Positions 1-15,479 are shown, counted from the stretch's first letter. The stretch: DNA of 64,000 nt from Aselliscus stoliczkanus (GCA_033961575.1 CM066731.1:136269001-136333000), one strand, 5' to 3'. A program made the numbers and translations. Notes: a model not told the origin generated them from the letters alone.

Positions 1-221
1 CCAACTATGAATAATATTAATTCTATAGTTTATTGATATAGTAGTGTTTATTCTACAATGTATCAAAGAAAGATGAATTATGTATTTAATAAAATTTTCT
101 ACAAGGACTTCTTGAAATTTAATTCAAATAATATAATTCATTCCCTCAAAAATTATATTTTTTTCAAGATTATTAGGAAATGTTGGCATACTAGCATATA
201 GAATAATGGTTTGGTTTATAT
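1..221. other. No recognised feature
   Basis: AT-rich sequence with no repeat family or gene that I recognise. It directly abuts the 3' end of the next L1. Confidence 0.5.
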
Positions 222-1995
222 ATAGTGAAAGGATTACCACAATAGGTTTAGTTAATATCCATCATCTCATATAGATACATAGAAATAAATTTCTCCATGT
301 GATGAGAGCTCTTAGGTTTGACTCGCTGAATAACTCTCCTATATTTCATGCAGCAATATTAACTACAGTCATCATGTTGTACATTATACCCTTAGTACAT
401 TTATTCATCTTATAACTGGAAGTTTATACCTTTCAACCATGTTGTTCTTCTTTTAATTTCTCCTTCCCCAACCCTCCACCTCTGGTAACCACAAATCTGA
501 TCCTTTTTCCTATGAGTCTGGTGGGATTTTCATTTGTTTGTTTGTTTAGATATGTGATACTATACAGTATTTGTCTTTCTCTCTGTGCCATTTTATTTAA
601 CAAAATGCCTTTAAGGCCCATCCATGTTGAAATGGTAGGATTTCCTCTTTTTTATGGCTGACTAATATTCCATTCATATATATATACCAAACTTCTGTAT
701 CCATCCATCTATTAATGAACACTTACGTTGTTTTCATGTTTTGGCTACTGTGAATAATGCTGCTATGAACATGAGGGTAAAGATATCTTTTTAAGCTAGT
801 GTTTTCATTTCCAATAGATATATTCCCAGAAGTGGAATTGCTGGATCATAGAGTAGTTCTATTTTTAATTTATGGGAGAATCTTCATACTGTTTTACATA
901 TGGATGTATCAGTTACAGTTCTACCAACAGTGCACAGGGTTCCCTTCCCTCCACATCCTTGGAAGCATTTGTTATCATGTCTTTTTGATGATGGCCATTC
1001 TAACAGGCATGAAGTGACATCTCATCATTGTTTTAATTTGCATTTTCCTAATAACTAGTGATGTAGAGCATATTTTCATGTACTGTTGGGCATTTGTATA
1101 TATTCAGGCCCTTTGCCTATTTTTTTTTTTGGATTATTTGCTTTTTGCTGTTGAATTGTATGAATTATTTTATGTTTTGGATATTAACCTCTTATCAGAT
1201 ATATGGTTTGCAAATATTTTTTCCCGTTCCATAGATTATCTTTTCACTTCGTTGATTCTTTATTTTTTCTGTGCAGAAGCATTTTAGTTTAATATACCCC
1301 CCACTTGTTTATTTTGATGTTGTTATTTGTGCTCTACATGTGATTTCCAAAACTTCATTGCCAAGACCCATGTCAAAGAGTATTTTTTTATTTTTTAAAG
1401 ATTTTATTGGGGAATTCGGGGAGGGGAACAACATTGGGGAATCGAGGAAGGGAACAGATAAGTTGTTGTCCTTTTCCTCTTCAGTTTAGTTAAGGAATAC
1501 ATAACTTCACTGGCCCATATTGGTATTATCACAGCGCTCTTCCCAGCTGAGGCAGTCATTCATCAGCCATTGGACAGCCACTCACAGCAGCTCCCAGTGG
1601 CTGCTGGCTGCTCACGCTGGCTGCCAGCCATTCACAGTAGCTCATGGCAGCCATACCGCAGCAGGGGCTCCAGCCTACGCAGACGCCGATGCTGGTGACT
1701 CATGGCAGCCCAGCTCCTGGTTGAGCTGTTGTTCACCATCATAGCTGTAGAGGGCAGAGCATCACTGGCCCTCATGTGGGATCCAAACCAGGGCCCTGCT
1801 GCTCAGAGCTGGCATCCCAAGCCAACGCTTAACCAATGCGCCACTTGGCAGCCCCAAGAAGTCTTTTTAAAATATGTTTTCATTTAAGATTTTTATAGCT
1901 TCAGCCCTTACATTTAAGTTTTTAATTTATTTTGAGTTAATATTTGTGAGTGGTGTAAAATATGGACTGAAAACTTTAATAAACCCTTTCCTATA
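222..1995 (-). mobile_element. Old L1 3' half, interrupted by a SINE
   Basis: On the minus strand this reads as the last part of L1 ORF2 followed by its 3' UTR. Degenerate matches to the conserved ORF2 C-terminal region run through about 560-1380 and resume at 1858-1990. The 3' UTR at 222-560 resembles the L1MA-type tail. All frames are broken, so this is a fossil. A composite SINE at about 1396-1855 splits it. The 5' truncation lies near 1995, next to a GAAA microsatellite. Confidence 0.85.
1396..1855 (-). mobile_element. Long composite tRNA-headed SINE (type C), copy 1
   Basis: Read on the minus strand, it starts near 1855 with a tRNA-like head (A-box-like TGGCGCATTGG, then a GGTTTGGATCC B-box-like stretch). 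A body of about 350 bases follows, with repeated GCTG/CAGC-rich blocks, and it ends in AATAAAATCTTT before an A-rich run. The same architecture recurs at 58341-58784 and, shortened, at 31815-32025. It lies inside an L1 ORF2 fossil. Target duplication is only approximate. The family name is unknown to me. Confidence 0.8.
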
Positions 1996-2021
1996 CAAAA
2001 TTGATAATCTCTTTCCTATAC

Positions 2022-2022
2022 A

Positions 2023-2081
<59 letters not shown>
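2022..2081. repeat. (GAAA)n microsatellite
   Basis: About 15 uninterrupted GAAA units at the edge of the preceding L1 fragment. Confidence 0.95.
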
Positions 2082-2139
2082 TGAAAGAGAGGGAGAAATA
2101 AAACATCCAATGTAAAAAATGAAAAATTATACTACTTCC

Positions 2140-2485
2140 CAATTCATTTCATGAGCTTAATCCTGATGAAAAACCTGATAAACATATTATAAGAAAAGAA
2201 AATTATGGCCTATATTCTTTTTGAACAAAGATGCAAATATATCCAATAAAATATTGGTAAACAGCATCCAGAAATACTTTTAAAACAGAAAATTTTATGA
2301 GCAAAAGGATTTATTCTGGACATCCAAAGTTAACTTAAATATCAATCTATGAAATTAAACACATTATCAGAAAATTGAAAAATAAAAATCATATGATCGT
2401 CTAAAAACACACAAGGAAAGCATTAGATAAATTCCAAAGCCATTTATGATTAAAAACTCTCAGCAAACAGGAATAGACGTTCCTG
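2140..2485 (+). mobile_element. L1 ORF2 reverse-transcriptase fragment
   Basis: The plus strand carries a degenerate match to the L1 ORF2 fingers and palm region: the stretch corresponding to [17 protein letters not shown], then a QVGFIPGMQ-like block, then the [13 protein letters not shown] block around 2420-2450. Several frame breaks and substitutions are present, so it does not code. It sits just upstream of an ancient L1 5' region on the same strand, so element order is scrambled relative to a normal L1. These are probably two separate insertions. Confidence 0.75.
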
Positions 2486-2489
2486 CAGT

Positions 2490-4130
2490 AAATATCTGAG
2501 AAAAATCCTCTTGTGCTTCTGGCAGGGGGAGGGTAAAAGGAATTATTTTGAAATACAGCAGAGTACTGTGTTTTTCTTTAAAAGGACAGTTATTAATGAA
2601 AACTAGTTAACCAAATCCTAGTGCACCAAAGTAGTATCAGAGCTCAACTGACCCATAAGAAAGGAAATACCCAACTCCAGCCCACTCTAGTCATCCTGAC
2701 CCAATTAAGGGAGGAGAAAAACACTGAGAAACTGTTGTGAGTTCAGTGTTCAGGCTTACCAAAAGACTGAGGCATGATTTTCAGACTATAATATTCTTCC
2801 TTTTCCCCCCACAACACAACACCATATTACTAAGGCCTATTTACAAAAATCCTTTTACACAGTGCATCATGTTCAGCTGTTAAGAAAAAATTACAAGGCC
2901 TAACAAAAGGCAAAAAAAAAAAAAAATTGGAGACATAGAAAAAGCATCAGAACCAGACATGGCAGGGATGTTGAAATTAGCAGACTGGAAATTTAAAACA
3001 ACTAGGATTAATATGTGAAGGGCTCTAATGGATAAAATAGATAGCATCCAAGAACAGATGGGCAATGTAAGCAGAGAGATGAAAATCCTAAGAGAAAAAG
3101 AACAACAGTAAAAAAATTCTAAAGATAAATAAAAATTGTAATAGAAATGAAAAATTGCCTTTGATGGATTTATTAGTAGACAAGACACTCTTGAGAAAAG
3201 AATCTCTGAAGTAAAAAGTAAATCAATAGGAACCTCCAAATCTGAAAAGCAAAGAAAATAAAAACTGAAACCTTCCCCCCAAAAAATATAGAATATCCAA
3301 GGACTGTGGAATAATTGCATAAGGGATAGCATATGCCTAAAGAAAATACCAAAGAAGAAGAAAGACAGAAAAGAAGAAATATTTGAAACAATAATGATTG
3401 AGATTTCTCCAAATTAATGGCAGACACCAAATAACAGATCCAGGAAGCTTGGAGAACATCAAACAGGATAAAACTACATCTACACATATCATTTTCAAAA
3501 TCAAAGATAAATAAAAATCCTGAAAGAAGCCAGAGAACAAAAACATCTCTCCTATAAGAACAAAAATAAGGATTACATCTGACTTCTCAGAAACCATGCA
3601 AGCAAGAAGAGAATAAAGTGAAATAAAGTTCTGAGAAAAAAACCCTCCAACCTAGACTTTTGTACCTTATGAAATTATTCATAAAAAATGAGAGGGAAAT
3701 AAACAATTTCTCAAACAAGCAAAATTTGAGGAAATTTGTTGCCAGTAGATACGCCTTGCAAGAAGTGTTAAGAGAGTACTTCAGAGAGAAAGAAAATAAT
3801 ATAAGTCAGAAATCTGGATCTATATAAAGTATGAAAGAGCATTTAAGAAGGAATAAGTGAAGTCAAAATAAAAACTATTTTTATTCTAAACTCATATAAC
3901 AAATAATAGTTTGTTCAAAATAATAGTAATATGTACTCAATTATACAAGCTTATATATATATATATCTTATATGTGTATATATATGTGTGTGTGTATATA
4001 TATGCTTATATGCATGCTTATATATAAATGAAATAAATTACAGCAATGACAAAATTAATAGGAGGTAGGAATTAGGATTATTTTGTTATTATAATTTGAA
4101 TGAATCTTGCCTGCCATAAATAGGGTAGCT
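2490..4130 (+). mobile_element. Ancient L1: 5' UTR, ORF1 and inter-ORF remnant
   Basis: The 5' part (2490-2780) shares a block with the reverse complement of 20990-21190, including AAACTAGTTAA and GGAAATACCCAACTCCAG. ORF1-like sequence follows at about 2930-3780. Its conserved C-terminal section is at 3560-3780 (the region encoding SDFSETMQAR, LYPAKLSF-like and LREFVASRPALQE-like residues). An inter-ORF segment with TA/TG microsatellite runs on to about 4130. Many stops and frameshifts are present. Age class resembles L1M/HAL1-type elements. Confidence 0.75.
3951..4028. repeat. (TA)n/(TG)n compound microsatellite
   Basis: Alternating TA and TG dinucleotides with CTTATATGC interruptions, inside the ancient L1 inter-ORF region. 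Confidence 0.9.
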
Positions 4131-4312
4131 TGTGATATAATTTTTTCTTATTTGCACAATGATGGAAACTATATACTCATCTAATAGACCACAGTGAAGA
4201 TATCTATTTTGATCGCACCACATAGATTAAATTTGCTACAATTTGGATACCAAATTTGTAATTTAAATGACTCCAAATACTGTAGTGGTGAGATTTTTAA
4301 ATATTGTATACA

Positions 4313-4459
4313 GGGCCAGCCAAGTGGCTCAGTTGGTTAAGACGTCACTCAAGAGTGTGAGCTGAGCTCTGAGCAACAGCAGTTTGATGCCCAGCCCAAG
4401 CTGAGCTGCCACTGAACTGCCAACAGGTGGCAGGATGGCTCAGCTAAAAAAAAAAAAAA
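4313..4459 (+). mobile_element. tRNA-headed SINE, type B, copy 1
   Basis: Starts GGGCCAGCCAAGTGGCTCAG (A-box-like) and carries an internal GAGCTGAGCTCTGAGC block. It ends GGCAGGATGGCTCAGCT plus an A-run. The 10-base duplication ATTGTATACA flanks it at 4303-4312 and 4460-4469. The second copy is at 59507-59690. The trailing GAGCTGCC...GGATGGCTCAG recalls rhinolophoid bat SINEs, from memory only. Confidence 0.9.
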
Positions 4460-4469
4460 ATTGTATACA

Positions 4470-4914
4470 AAACCTGTTTATTGTCCCAAGGCAGGCAATT
4501 AAAATACAAACAAATTTTTTGAACTAGTTCATAACTTTTATTTTAGTTAGATAAATCTGAGATGGATAGTTCAATCATGCTAAAGGCAAGAATAAATCAA
4601 GCCTTTATTTATCAAAGTTGCCAGATAACTTTTAAGAGAAGCCATTAAATTGCCCAAAATATACAATTCGATTAAGGAAAAAAACAAAATTGTTAATTTA
4701 ATCAAATAAGAAATTCTGCTGTAACGTTGGTAGTCCTCAATGTAACTCAAAATTATAAATTCAAGTCTAAATATGATAGAGCTTGATTATAAAAAATACA
4801 AAATATGTCAATGCGATATTCAAAAGTAATTCAGCAAACATTTAGCTACTAGATATGAAAAAGGCTCAGACAGACTTTGATTGAAATCTGAAAAAGGAAG
4901 TGGTATATAATTGT
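4470..4914. other. No recognised feature
   Basis: AT-rich unique-looking sequence without long open frames or recognisable repeats. Confidence 0.45.
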
Positions 4915-5335
4915 GACAGCAATGCAAATGTTCCTCTCAGATCTCATATCTCCATGCAGAGAGCATCATTGACCTTCTGTGCTGCACTTTGAGATCTATC
5001 TCTTCATTTACATCCCAGGGGCCACTCTCAACCAATGATTAAGTTAGGTAGACACTCTAAGCCAGGCCTGTTCCTGGAAAATTCCGTCCTCTCACAGGAC
5101 ATCTGGCTTGAAAATCCCTCATTGGTTTTGCTGTAACTTGCTTAGAACTGCCTGCAGTTTCCTCCTTTCCTTCTGTTTCTCTTCCACCAGAGTTGCACCT
5201 GCGTCACAGTCTGAAGGTTTTCCCAAACTCTCTGGTCCCCACCCAATTTCCCCCCACACGTGTTTTCCCAATAAATCTCTTACAAATCTAATCCCCACAG
5301 TCTACTTCTCACAGAATCCAAACAGACATAATAAC
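4915..5335 (+). mobile_element. Possible LTR fragment
   Basis: A less AT-rich block with an AATAAA signal at about 5269, followed by a CTACTTCTCACAGAATCCAAAC-type end reminiscent of old ERVL/MaLR or MER LTR ends. No gag, pol or env sequence is present. I cannot name the family, and it may be ordinary unique DNA. Confidence 0.35.
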
Positions 5336-6899
5336 TTAAAACTCTGTTGACAAATGTTTCCTTTTGCTTCTAAGTTAATAAAAAAAAAGAAAATTTCAAT
5401 TAATGTAACATTTGTTTCCAGAAAAAAATGTCACTACACTTATCATGCATCTTATAATTTATAGCTTCTTCAAAATGAGAAATTATAGTAATAGGAATTA
5501 CAATTTTCAACAAATGTAACCCTGTCTTTTGAAATTTTTGTAGAAGTAGCACAAGCCCTCTAGTCCATTTTTGTGTGAAGTTGAATGCTCTGCCCCAAGA
5601 TTTCTACAAATTCCCTGATGCTTATATTTGCAGGGTCATATCTAGCTTTCAATTACTGATGCATTTCTATGTCCTCCTGCATAGTATAATTTTTTCTTTC
5701 CTTCTTCCCAAGTGAGTATGGAATTCAATTATTCTTCTTTGAAATCTATTTTTAAAAAATACCTATAAGGCATTTGTATATGCATAATAGAGATTACAAA
5801 GGGTTTGGAAAATCAGAGAGGGGTTAGAAAATTAGCACTTTCTTGAATATTTGATAAAACTATTTTTAAAAGTCTTTTGACTAACCTGATACCAGGAATT
5901 TTTCACTGACCTGTTCTCTTCAGATTCCATCACTCTGCTATGATTCCCATGTCTGGTTGTCTGTGTGTCTCTTTCTCTATATTCTTCTCTCTCCTCTCTA
6001 CTTTTCTCCTTACTTCAAATGTATATTTATTTCTCAGGCAGAGGACTTTAGCTATTTCTTTATCGACTCTTGCCAATTCATGTTTTCAGACCCTCCCCTT
6101 CTGGTTTAGTTAGCAGTTTATACAGACATATTATGCAGTAACCTCAAGATCTTGATCAATTACACTAAAATATATTTTTATCTTTTATGAGTCTCTGGGT
6201 TGGTTACAGTTTAGTTGATCCAGGCAGGGCTTGCTGGGGTTACCTGTATCACAGATTGGAATTCCTACTGTGGGAACAGTAGGTACCAAGTGTGGCTTGT
6301 TTTCTTAGCAGAATTTGGAAACTCAAGAGGCAAAGGTGAATAATATAAGTGTCTATAAAGCCTTGCCTTATGTCATATTTGCTAATATTCCAATTGGTAA
6401 AGGCAATTTTTAAGGCCAAGCCAAGCCAAATTCAATTAAGTAGATAAGTGTTCTCCATGTACTCTAATGGGAGGTACTGCAGTCACATGACAAAGTGTGC
6501 CTATGTATAGCAGAAACCAGTGATGAGTAGAAACAGTAATCCAATCGATATAATACCCAGCTCCCAAAAGTTACTTTCCTAAATAAATAAAGGTCACCAC
6601 CTAAGAGCAACTCTTTTCATGTCAACCATTAAAAGAATAATTTGGACCCTTTTTTTTTAACATAATGTGACTATTTTAATTGTGAAATCAAGATCCAGTT
6701 CTGACCTGTGGAACCTGGGGATCTACAAGGAAATAATGACAAAGAATGAGTAGGGGGGAATACCTGCAATTAAGTATCGGTATATAAATCAAAATTTTAA
6801 ATATGTGAAGAAAACTATTGCTAAAATTGATAGTAAACAAAATCAATATTTTTAAGTTCAGTCCAAACAGAATAAAAATAATAAAACAATCTGGAGCCA
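5336..6899. other. Unassigned AT-rich sequence
   Basis: No gene or repeat recognised. A small perfect hairpin (CCTACTGT and ACAGTAGG around a 4-base loop) lies near 6266. Pyrimidine-rich CTCT stretches occur near 5960-6010. Confidence 0.4.
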
Positions 6900-7308
6900 A
6901 CTTTATAAGAAATATATTTATGATTCTTGAAAATATAATAGCCACATACAGAGAATGAAAATTACAAAATCATGTAGAATTGATATAAGAAGCAATGAGA
7001 GCCCTGAAAATGAAATATAGAATCATTAAAAGTAACAACACTAATGAGTAAATGCAGAGATAGTACTGAGGAACTCCCTCAGAATTCAGTATAAGAAATG
7101 AAGACATAAAACATATGTCAACAGTCTAGGAAACAGAGGGTAAATTTAGATGTGTTAACATAGGTCTAAGAGGAGTTGAAGAAGAAAATAGGAGAGAAGA
7201 AAAGGACAGAAAATAATTTTTTGAAATGAAAATGGCTGAGGTATGTTTTATAGAAATTTGAAGACATGTAACCCCAGACTGAAAGTGATCACTGAAAGTA
7301 CAGAGCAA

Positions 7309-7621
7309 ATAAAGAAGAAAGAAATCGTACTATTTGCAACAATATGGATGGACCTAGAGAACATTATGTTAAGTAAAATAAGTCAGTCAGAGAAAGACAA
7401 ATACCATATGATCTCACTTATATGTGGAATCTAAAGAACTGAATAAATGAGCAATGTAAACAGAAATAGTCTTAGAGATACAAAGAAAAAACTGATGAGG
7501 GCTAGATGGGATAGGGATGGGCATGAGAGAGAAGGGGAAGGGACGCGGCAACATAAACCGATAACTACAATATACTACAGAGCCAGAAGAGACAGTTTAG
7601 GGAATGTAATCAATAAGGTTG

Positions 7622-7706
<85 letters not shown>

Positions 7707-8008
7707 TTTAGGGGAACAGAAGGATGCATGTCCTTTTAGGGAGACCACTTCATGGACGGTGTAGTGGCCTTACCACTGCACTGTACATCTGAAGCTACTG
7801 CTGAACAATATTATATGTCAACTATAATTTAACACATATATAGTCATAGGATGTGGAATATAGTGTGGGGATGGAGTCAATGGAATTGTAATAGATATGT
7901 ATGATATCGGGGGTGGGGGGCAGGGTAGGGAGGAGGGGGAGTCACTTGGTAAGGGGTGAAAAAAATAATTATTGCATTGTTTTGTACATTTGTAACTAAT
8001 AATAAAAA
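7309..8008 (+). mobile_element. 5'-truncated L1 with perfect TSD
   Basis: Begins within the last codons of ORF2 (the KKxEIV..ATIWMDLENIMLS-like end, stopping near 7434) and continues through the 3' UTR to an AATAAAAAG tail. The 15-base duplication GAAAGTACAGAGCAA is identical at 7294-7308 and 8009-8023, so the insertion is fairly recent. A long AT array sits in the 3' UTR at 7625-7694. Only one copy of the 3' UTR terminal unit is present, unlike the copies at 9451 and 56223. Confidence 0.95.
7625..7694. repeat. (AT)n microsatellite in an L1 3' UTR
   Basis: About 35 AT units replacing a short AAATATTTT stretch found at this position in the other L1 3' UTRs of the window. Confidence 0.95.
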
Positions 8009-9435
8009 GAAAGTACAGAGCAAGATGTAAATGATAATGAAATAAATATCAAAAGCTAAATGCTGTGTGGAGCAAAACATCAAATGTAATAAGAGAAAAA
8101 AAAAAACCCAGAACAACAACAAAAGAACATAATTTCAACAAAAGGATCATCAACCTGGAATCTGACATTCAATTTATCGTCCAAAAATGTAGGTCAAATA
8201 AAGACATTTTCAGATATGGAAAGATGAGGAGAGTTTTACTGTCCACAGCCCATCTGGTGAAAACTATTGTAGAAATAGTACAACAATTTCATATAATTTA
8301 ACAATTTACAAGTGATTTAACATTTGTTATTTTGTTCATATTCTCAACAATCGAAGTGGTATTATTTATATCATCTTTAAAAAGTAATAAAATTGAAGTT
8401 GCAGGAATGATAAGTTAACATGTTCAAAATTATGTAATAGTGCCAGCACTGTAATACAGGGTTTATAAGCTCAATTTTTATGCTATTCCTAACGTTAAAA
8501 AAAAATACCCTGCCACAGAGATTTTTTTAAAATGTTATCTTATAAATCAGTTATAGTTGACTTTCAATATTATATCAGGTTCATGTGTACAGCATAATGG
8601 TTAGACATTTATATAACTTACAAAGTGATGATCCCCTCTGATAAGTCTTGCATCCACCTGACACCATATGTAGTTATTACAATATTATTGACTATATTTT
8701 CTATGCTGTACTTTACATTCCCATGACTATTTTGTAACTACCAATTGTACTTCTTAATCCCTTTACCTTTTTCACTCAAAAAGCAACCGTCGATTTGTTC
8801 TCTGTATTTATGAGTCTGTTTATAAGGTTTGCTCATTTATTTTGTTCTTTAGATTCCATGAGTAAGTGAAATCGTATGGTATGTCTTTCTGTTTTATTTA
8901 TTTCCCTTAACATAATATGCTCTAGGTCCACCCATGTTGTCTCAAATGGTAAGATTTCATTCTTTTTTATGGTCGAGTAATATTTCATTGTGTATATATA
9001 TCACCACTTCTTTATCCATTCCTCTTTTGATTATAGTAATTATCCATTTACATTTAAAGTAATTCTTGCTAGGTATGTAGTTATTGCCATTTTATTAATT
9101 GTTTTCTGATTGTTTTTGTAATTCTTTTCTGTTCCTTTACTATTCTCTTGCTTTCTTCTCTTGTATGTTGATGGCTTTCTGTAGTATTGTGTTTGGATTC
9201 TTTTATCTTTATATCTTGTATCGCTTGTAGATTTTTGTTTGCAGTTACTATGTGCTTCATACATCCCAAGTTATGTTTTTAGCATCCTATTGTAAATTGA
9301 CGGTTATTTAAGTTCAAACACATTCTAAAATAACTACCGTTTTTACTCACCCCTTCCACATTTATGGTTTTGTCATGATTTTTAATGTTTTGTCTGTGTT
9401 TGTGAATCCCTTAATTTACTGTTGTAATTACACAT

Positions 9436-9450
9436 GATCTTCCTACTTTT
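9436..9450. repeat. Left TSD of the full-length L1
   Basis: GATCTTCCTACTTTT, identical to 17434-17448. It marks the 3' (poly-A) side of the minus-strand element. Confidence 0.95.
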
Positions 9451-9466
9451 TTTTTTTTTTTTTTTT

Positions 9467-10040
9467 AATTTTATTTTATTTTTAATTAGTTTCAGGTGTA
9501 CAACACAGTGCAATAGTTAGACATTTTACCCCTCAAAGTGACAACCCCCCCACCCCCAATAGTTTCAGGTGTACAACACAGTGCAATAGTTATACATTTT
9601 ACCCCTCAAAGTGACAAACCCCCCACCCCCAATACACCACCCCACACCCCCCCATATCATATATATCTATTACTCTTCCTATGACTCTCTTCCACAGTAT
9701 AATCCACATCCCGTGACTATCCATATATATTCAATTACAGTAGGTATACCACCTCCACTTTAGTAATACAGTGCAGTGATCAAACCTCTACTCCATCCAT
9801 GAAATGGTCTCCCTAACAAGACCTATGATCATCTGACATTCCACAGAATATTTACAACATTATTAATTATATTCCCCAAACTGTTTTTCCTATCCCAGTA
9901 GCAATATTGTAGTTGCCTATTTTTGCTGTCTAATCCCTTCCCCTTCTCCCTCATTCCCATTCCTCTCCAAATTAGCAACCCTGATTTTTCCTCTGTATCT
10001 ATGAGACAGTTTCTGTTTACTTTGCTCATTCATACAGTTT
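9467..10040 (-). other. L1 3' UTR with 73-bp tandem duplication
   Basis: Between the ORF2 stop and the poly-A tract. The terminal 73-base unit (beginning AGTTTCAGGTGTACAACACA on the plus strand) occurs twice in direct tandem, at 9488-9560 and 9561-9633. It has C-rich runs, G-rich on the L1 sense strand. AATAAA-like signals precede the tail (9467-9482, minus). The truncated copy at 56223-56446 has the same duplication with the same period. Confidence 0.9.
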
Positions 10041-13857
<3,817 letters not shown>

Positions 13858-13901
13858 TTTCTTATTTGTGTTCGTAGTCTTTCATAGGTTGTTTTTCTCT
13901 T

Positions 13902-14808
13902 CTACTTAAAGAAGCCCTTTAGCATTTCCTGCAAAGCTGGCTTGGTGGTAATGAATTCCCTTAACTTATTTTTTTCTGCAAAGCTCCTTATCTCGCCTTC
14001 GATTTTAAATGATAACCTTGCTGGATACAGCAATCTTGGTTGTAGGCCTTTATTTTTCATCACTTTGAAAACCTCCTGCCACTCTCTTCTGGCCTGCAAA
14101 GTTTCTGTAGAAAAGTCAGCTGATAATCTTATGGGGGTACCCTTTGTAAGTAACTTGCTGCCTTTCCCTTGCTGCTTTAAGGATTCTGTCTTTGTCCTTA
14201 ACCCTTGCCATTTTCACTATAATGTGTCTTGGAGTGGGCCTGTTTGGAATCATCCTGTTTGGAACTCTCTGCACTTCCTGGGCTTGTATTTCAATGTCCT
14301 TTGCCAGGTTAGGGAAGTTTTCAGACATTATTACTTCAAATATATTCTCAATCCCTTGCTCCCTCTCTTCTCCTTCTGGTACTCCAATGACCCTTAGGTT
14401 ATTGCGTCTGATGTTGTCCCCCAGCTCTCTTAAACTATTTTCCATGTTTTTCATTCTTTTTTCTTTTTGTTGAACCGCATGGGTGATCTCTGCTATTTTG
14501 TCTTCTAAGTCACTGATTCGATTTTCTGCTTCATCCAGTCTGCTAGTGATTCCATCAAGTTTGTTATTTAATTCAGTAATTGTGTTCTTAAGTTCTAGCT
14601 GGTTGCTTTTCATGATTTCTCTATCCTTCTTTATATTTTCATTAATTTCCTTGAACATTCTAATAATCAGTGTTCTGAACTCTGTCTCCGATAGGTTGGT
14701 TACCTCTATTTCCTCTATTTCCACTGATTCAGGAAGTTTCTTCTGTTCTTTTATTTGTGTTATGTTTCTTTGTCTCCCATTCTGGCTTACTCTTTGTGTT
14801 TGCTTCAA
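13902..14808 (-). pseudogene. L1 ORF1 pseudogene (RNA-binding protein)
   Basis: ORF1p is the trimeric RNA-binding chaperone of the L1 particle. About 300 codons are recognisable. Residues about 40-120 form a coiled coil (NTITELNNKLDGI, AENRISDLEDKIAEI). The RRM-like region follows with NNLRVIGVPEGEE and NRPTPRHIIVKMARV. The C-terminal domain has QARREWQEVFKVMKNKG and YPARLSFKIEGEIRSF, ending at 13902. A frameshift near 14115 separates the C-terminal domain. The expected start position (14806-14808) reads TTG, and no ATG lies upstream in this frame before a stop near 14890. The start codon has therefore probably been lost. Sequence otherwise is well preserved. Confidence 0.9.
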
Positions 14809-15479
14809 TATAACCGATAGATCCCCCAGATTTCTCAGTCTTTTCTGGGTAAACTTATATGGTGTGTGTCCTTTATATTTGAATTACTCAGTCTCCTATT
14901 CTCCTGTGCTTGTATCTGAGGTGTTCCTTGTGTCGTGCGTCCTCACTTGTTGAAGTTTTAGTTTTGATTACTTTTGGTTTGTCAGTAGGTGGGATTGACT
15001 CTCAGATTGATTAGTTGTGAGGATCAGCAGCTTCTGCAGTTTATGAGCTGCTGTGAGAGGATTGACCCTCTGATGAAACTTGGACCCTATGGGTCTTAGT
15101 ACCTGTAGTAACTTCTTTGGGTGTGACTCTTGTATGTCAAACCCAGAAATGCTCTGGTTTTATCTAAAGTTGGCCTCCGCGTATGATGATTCTTGTGTCT
15201 GTTTGTTTGGACCCACTGCTGCAGAGTGATTTTAGAGCATAACAGATCAACAAGAACAACCTCCGCAGCCACCAAAGGAAACCAAATGCTCGCACAATTA
15301 AAAACAACCAACCATCAAACTACTGTCAACTTGTACAGAAATATCAATCATACTAATGAAGAAAACAAACATAAACAAAAAAAAACCAAATACTCAATAA
15401 TAACAGAAGAGGAAACAAAATAAAATACAATATCCTAAAATAAAAAATAGAATAAACATGAGAAACCGATTAGCTATAC

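Larger units (their letters stand above)
6900..8290 (+). mobile_element. Ancient L1 ORF1 region, split by a younger L1
   Basis: Degenerate sequence at 7120-7300 resembles the middle of an old L1 ORF1. It resumes at 8009 with a block at 8150-8240 resembling the ORF1 C-terminal coding region (AACCTGGAATCTGACATTC, then AAATAAAGACATTTTCAG). The interruption at 7309-8008 is a separate L1. No frame survives. The left limit is uncertain. Confidence 0.55.

Noticed and set aside
2880..3332. 150-codon open frame on the minus strand
   Set aside because: Antisense of an ancient A-rich L1 ORF1 region; hydrophobic composition comes from complementing A-rich sequence.
6255..6290. Short perfect hairpin as a regulatory structure
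   Set aside because: An 8-base stem of this type is expected by chance many times in 64 kb.
7447..7764. 105-codon open frame containing a YI repeat
   Set aside because: It is L1 3' UTR plus an AT microsatellite translated by chance.
14483..14953. 156-codon open frame on the plus strand
   Set aside because: Antisense shadow of L1 ORF1.
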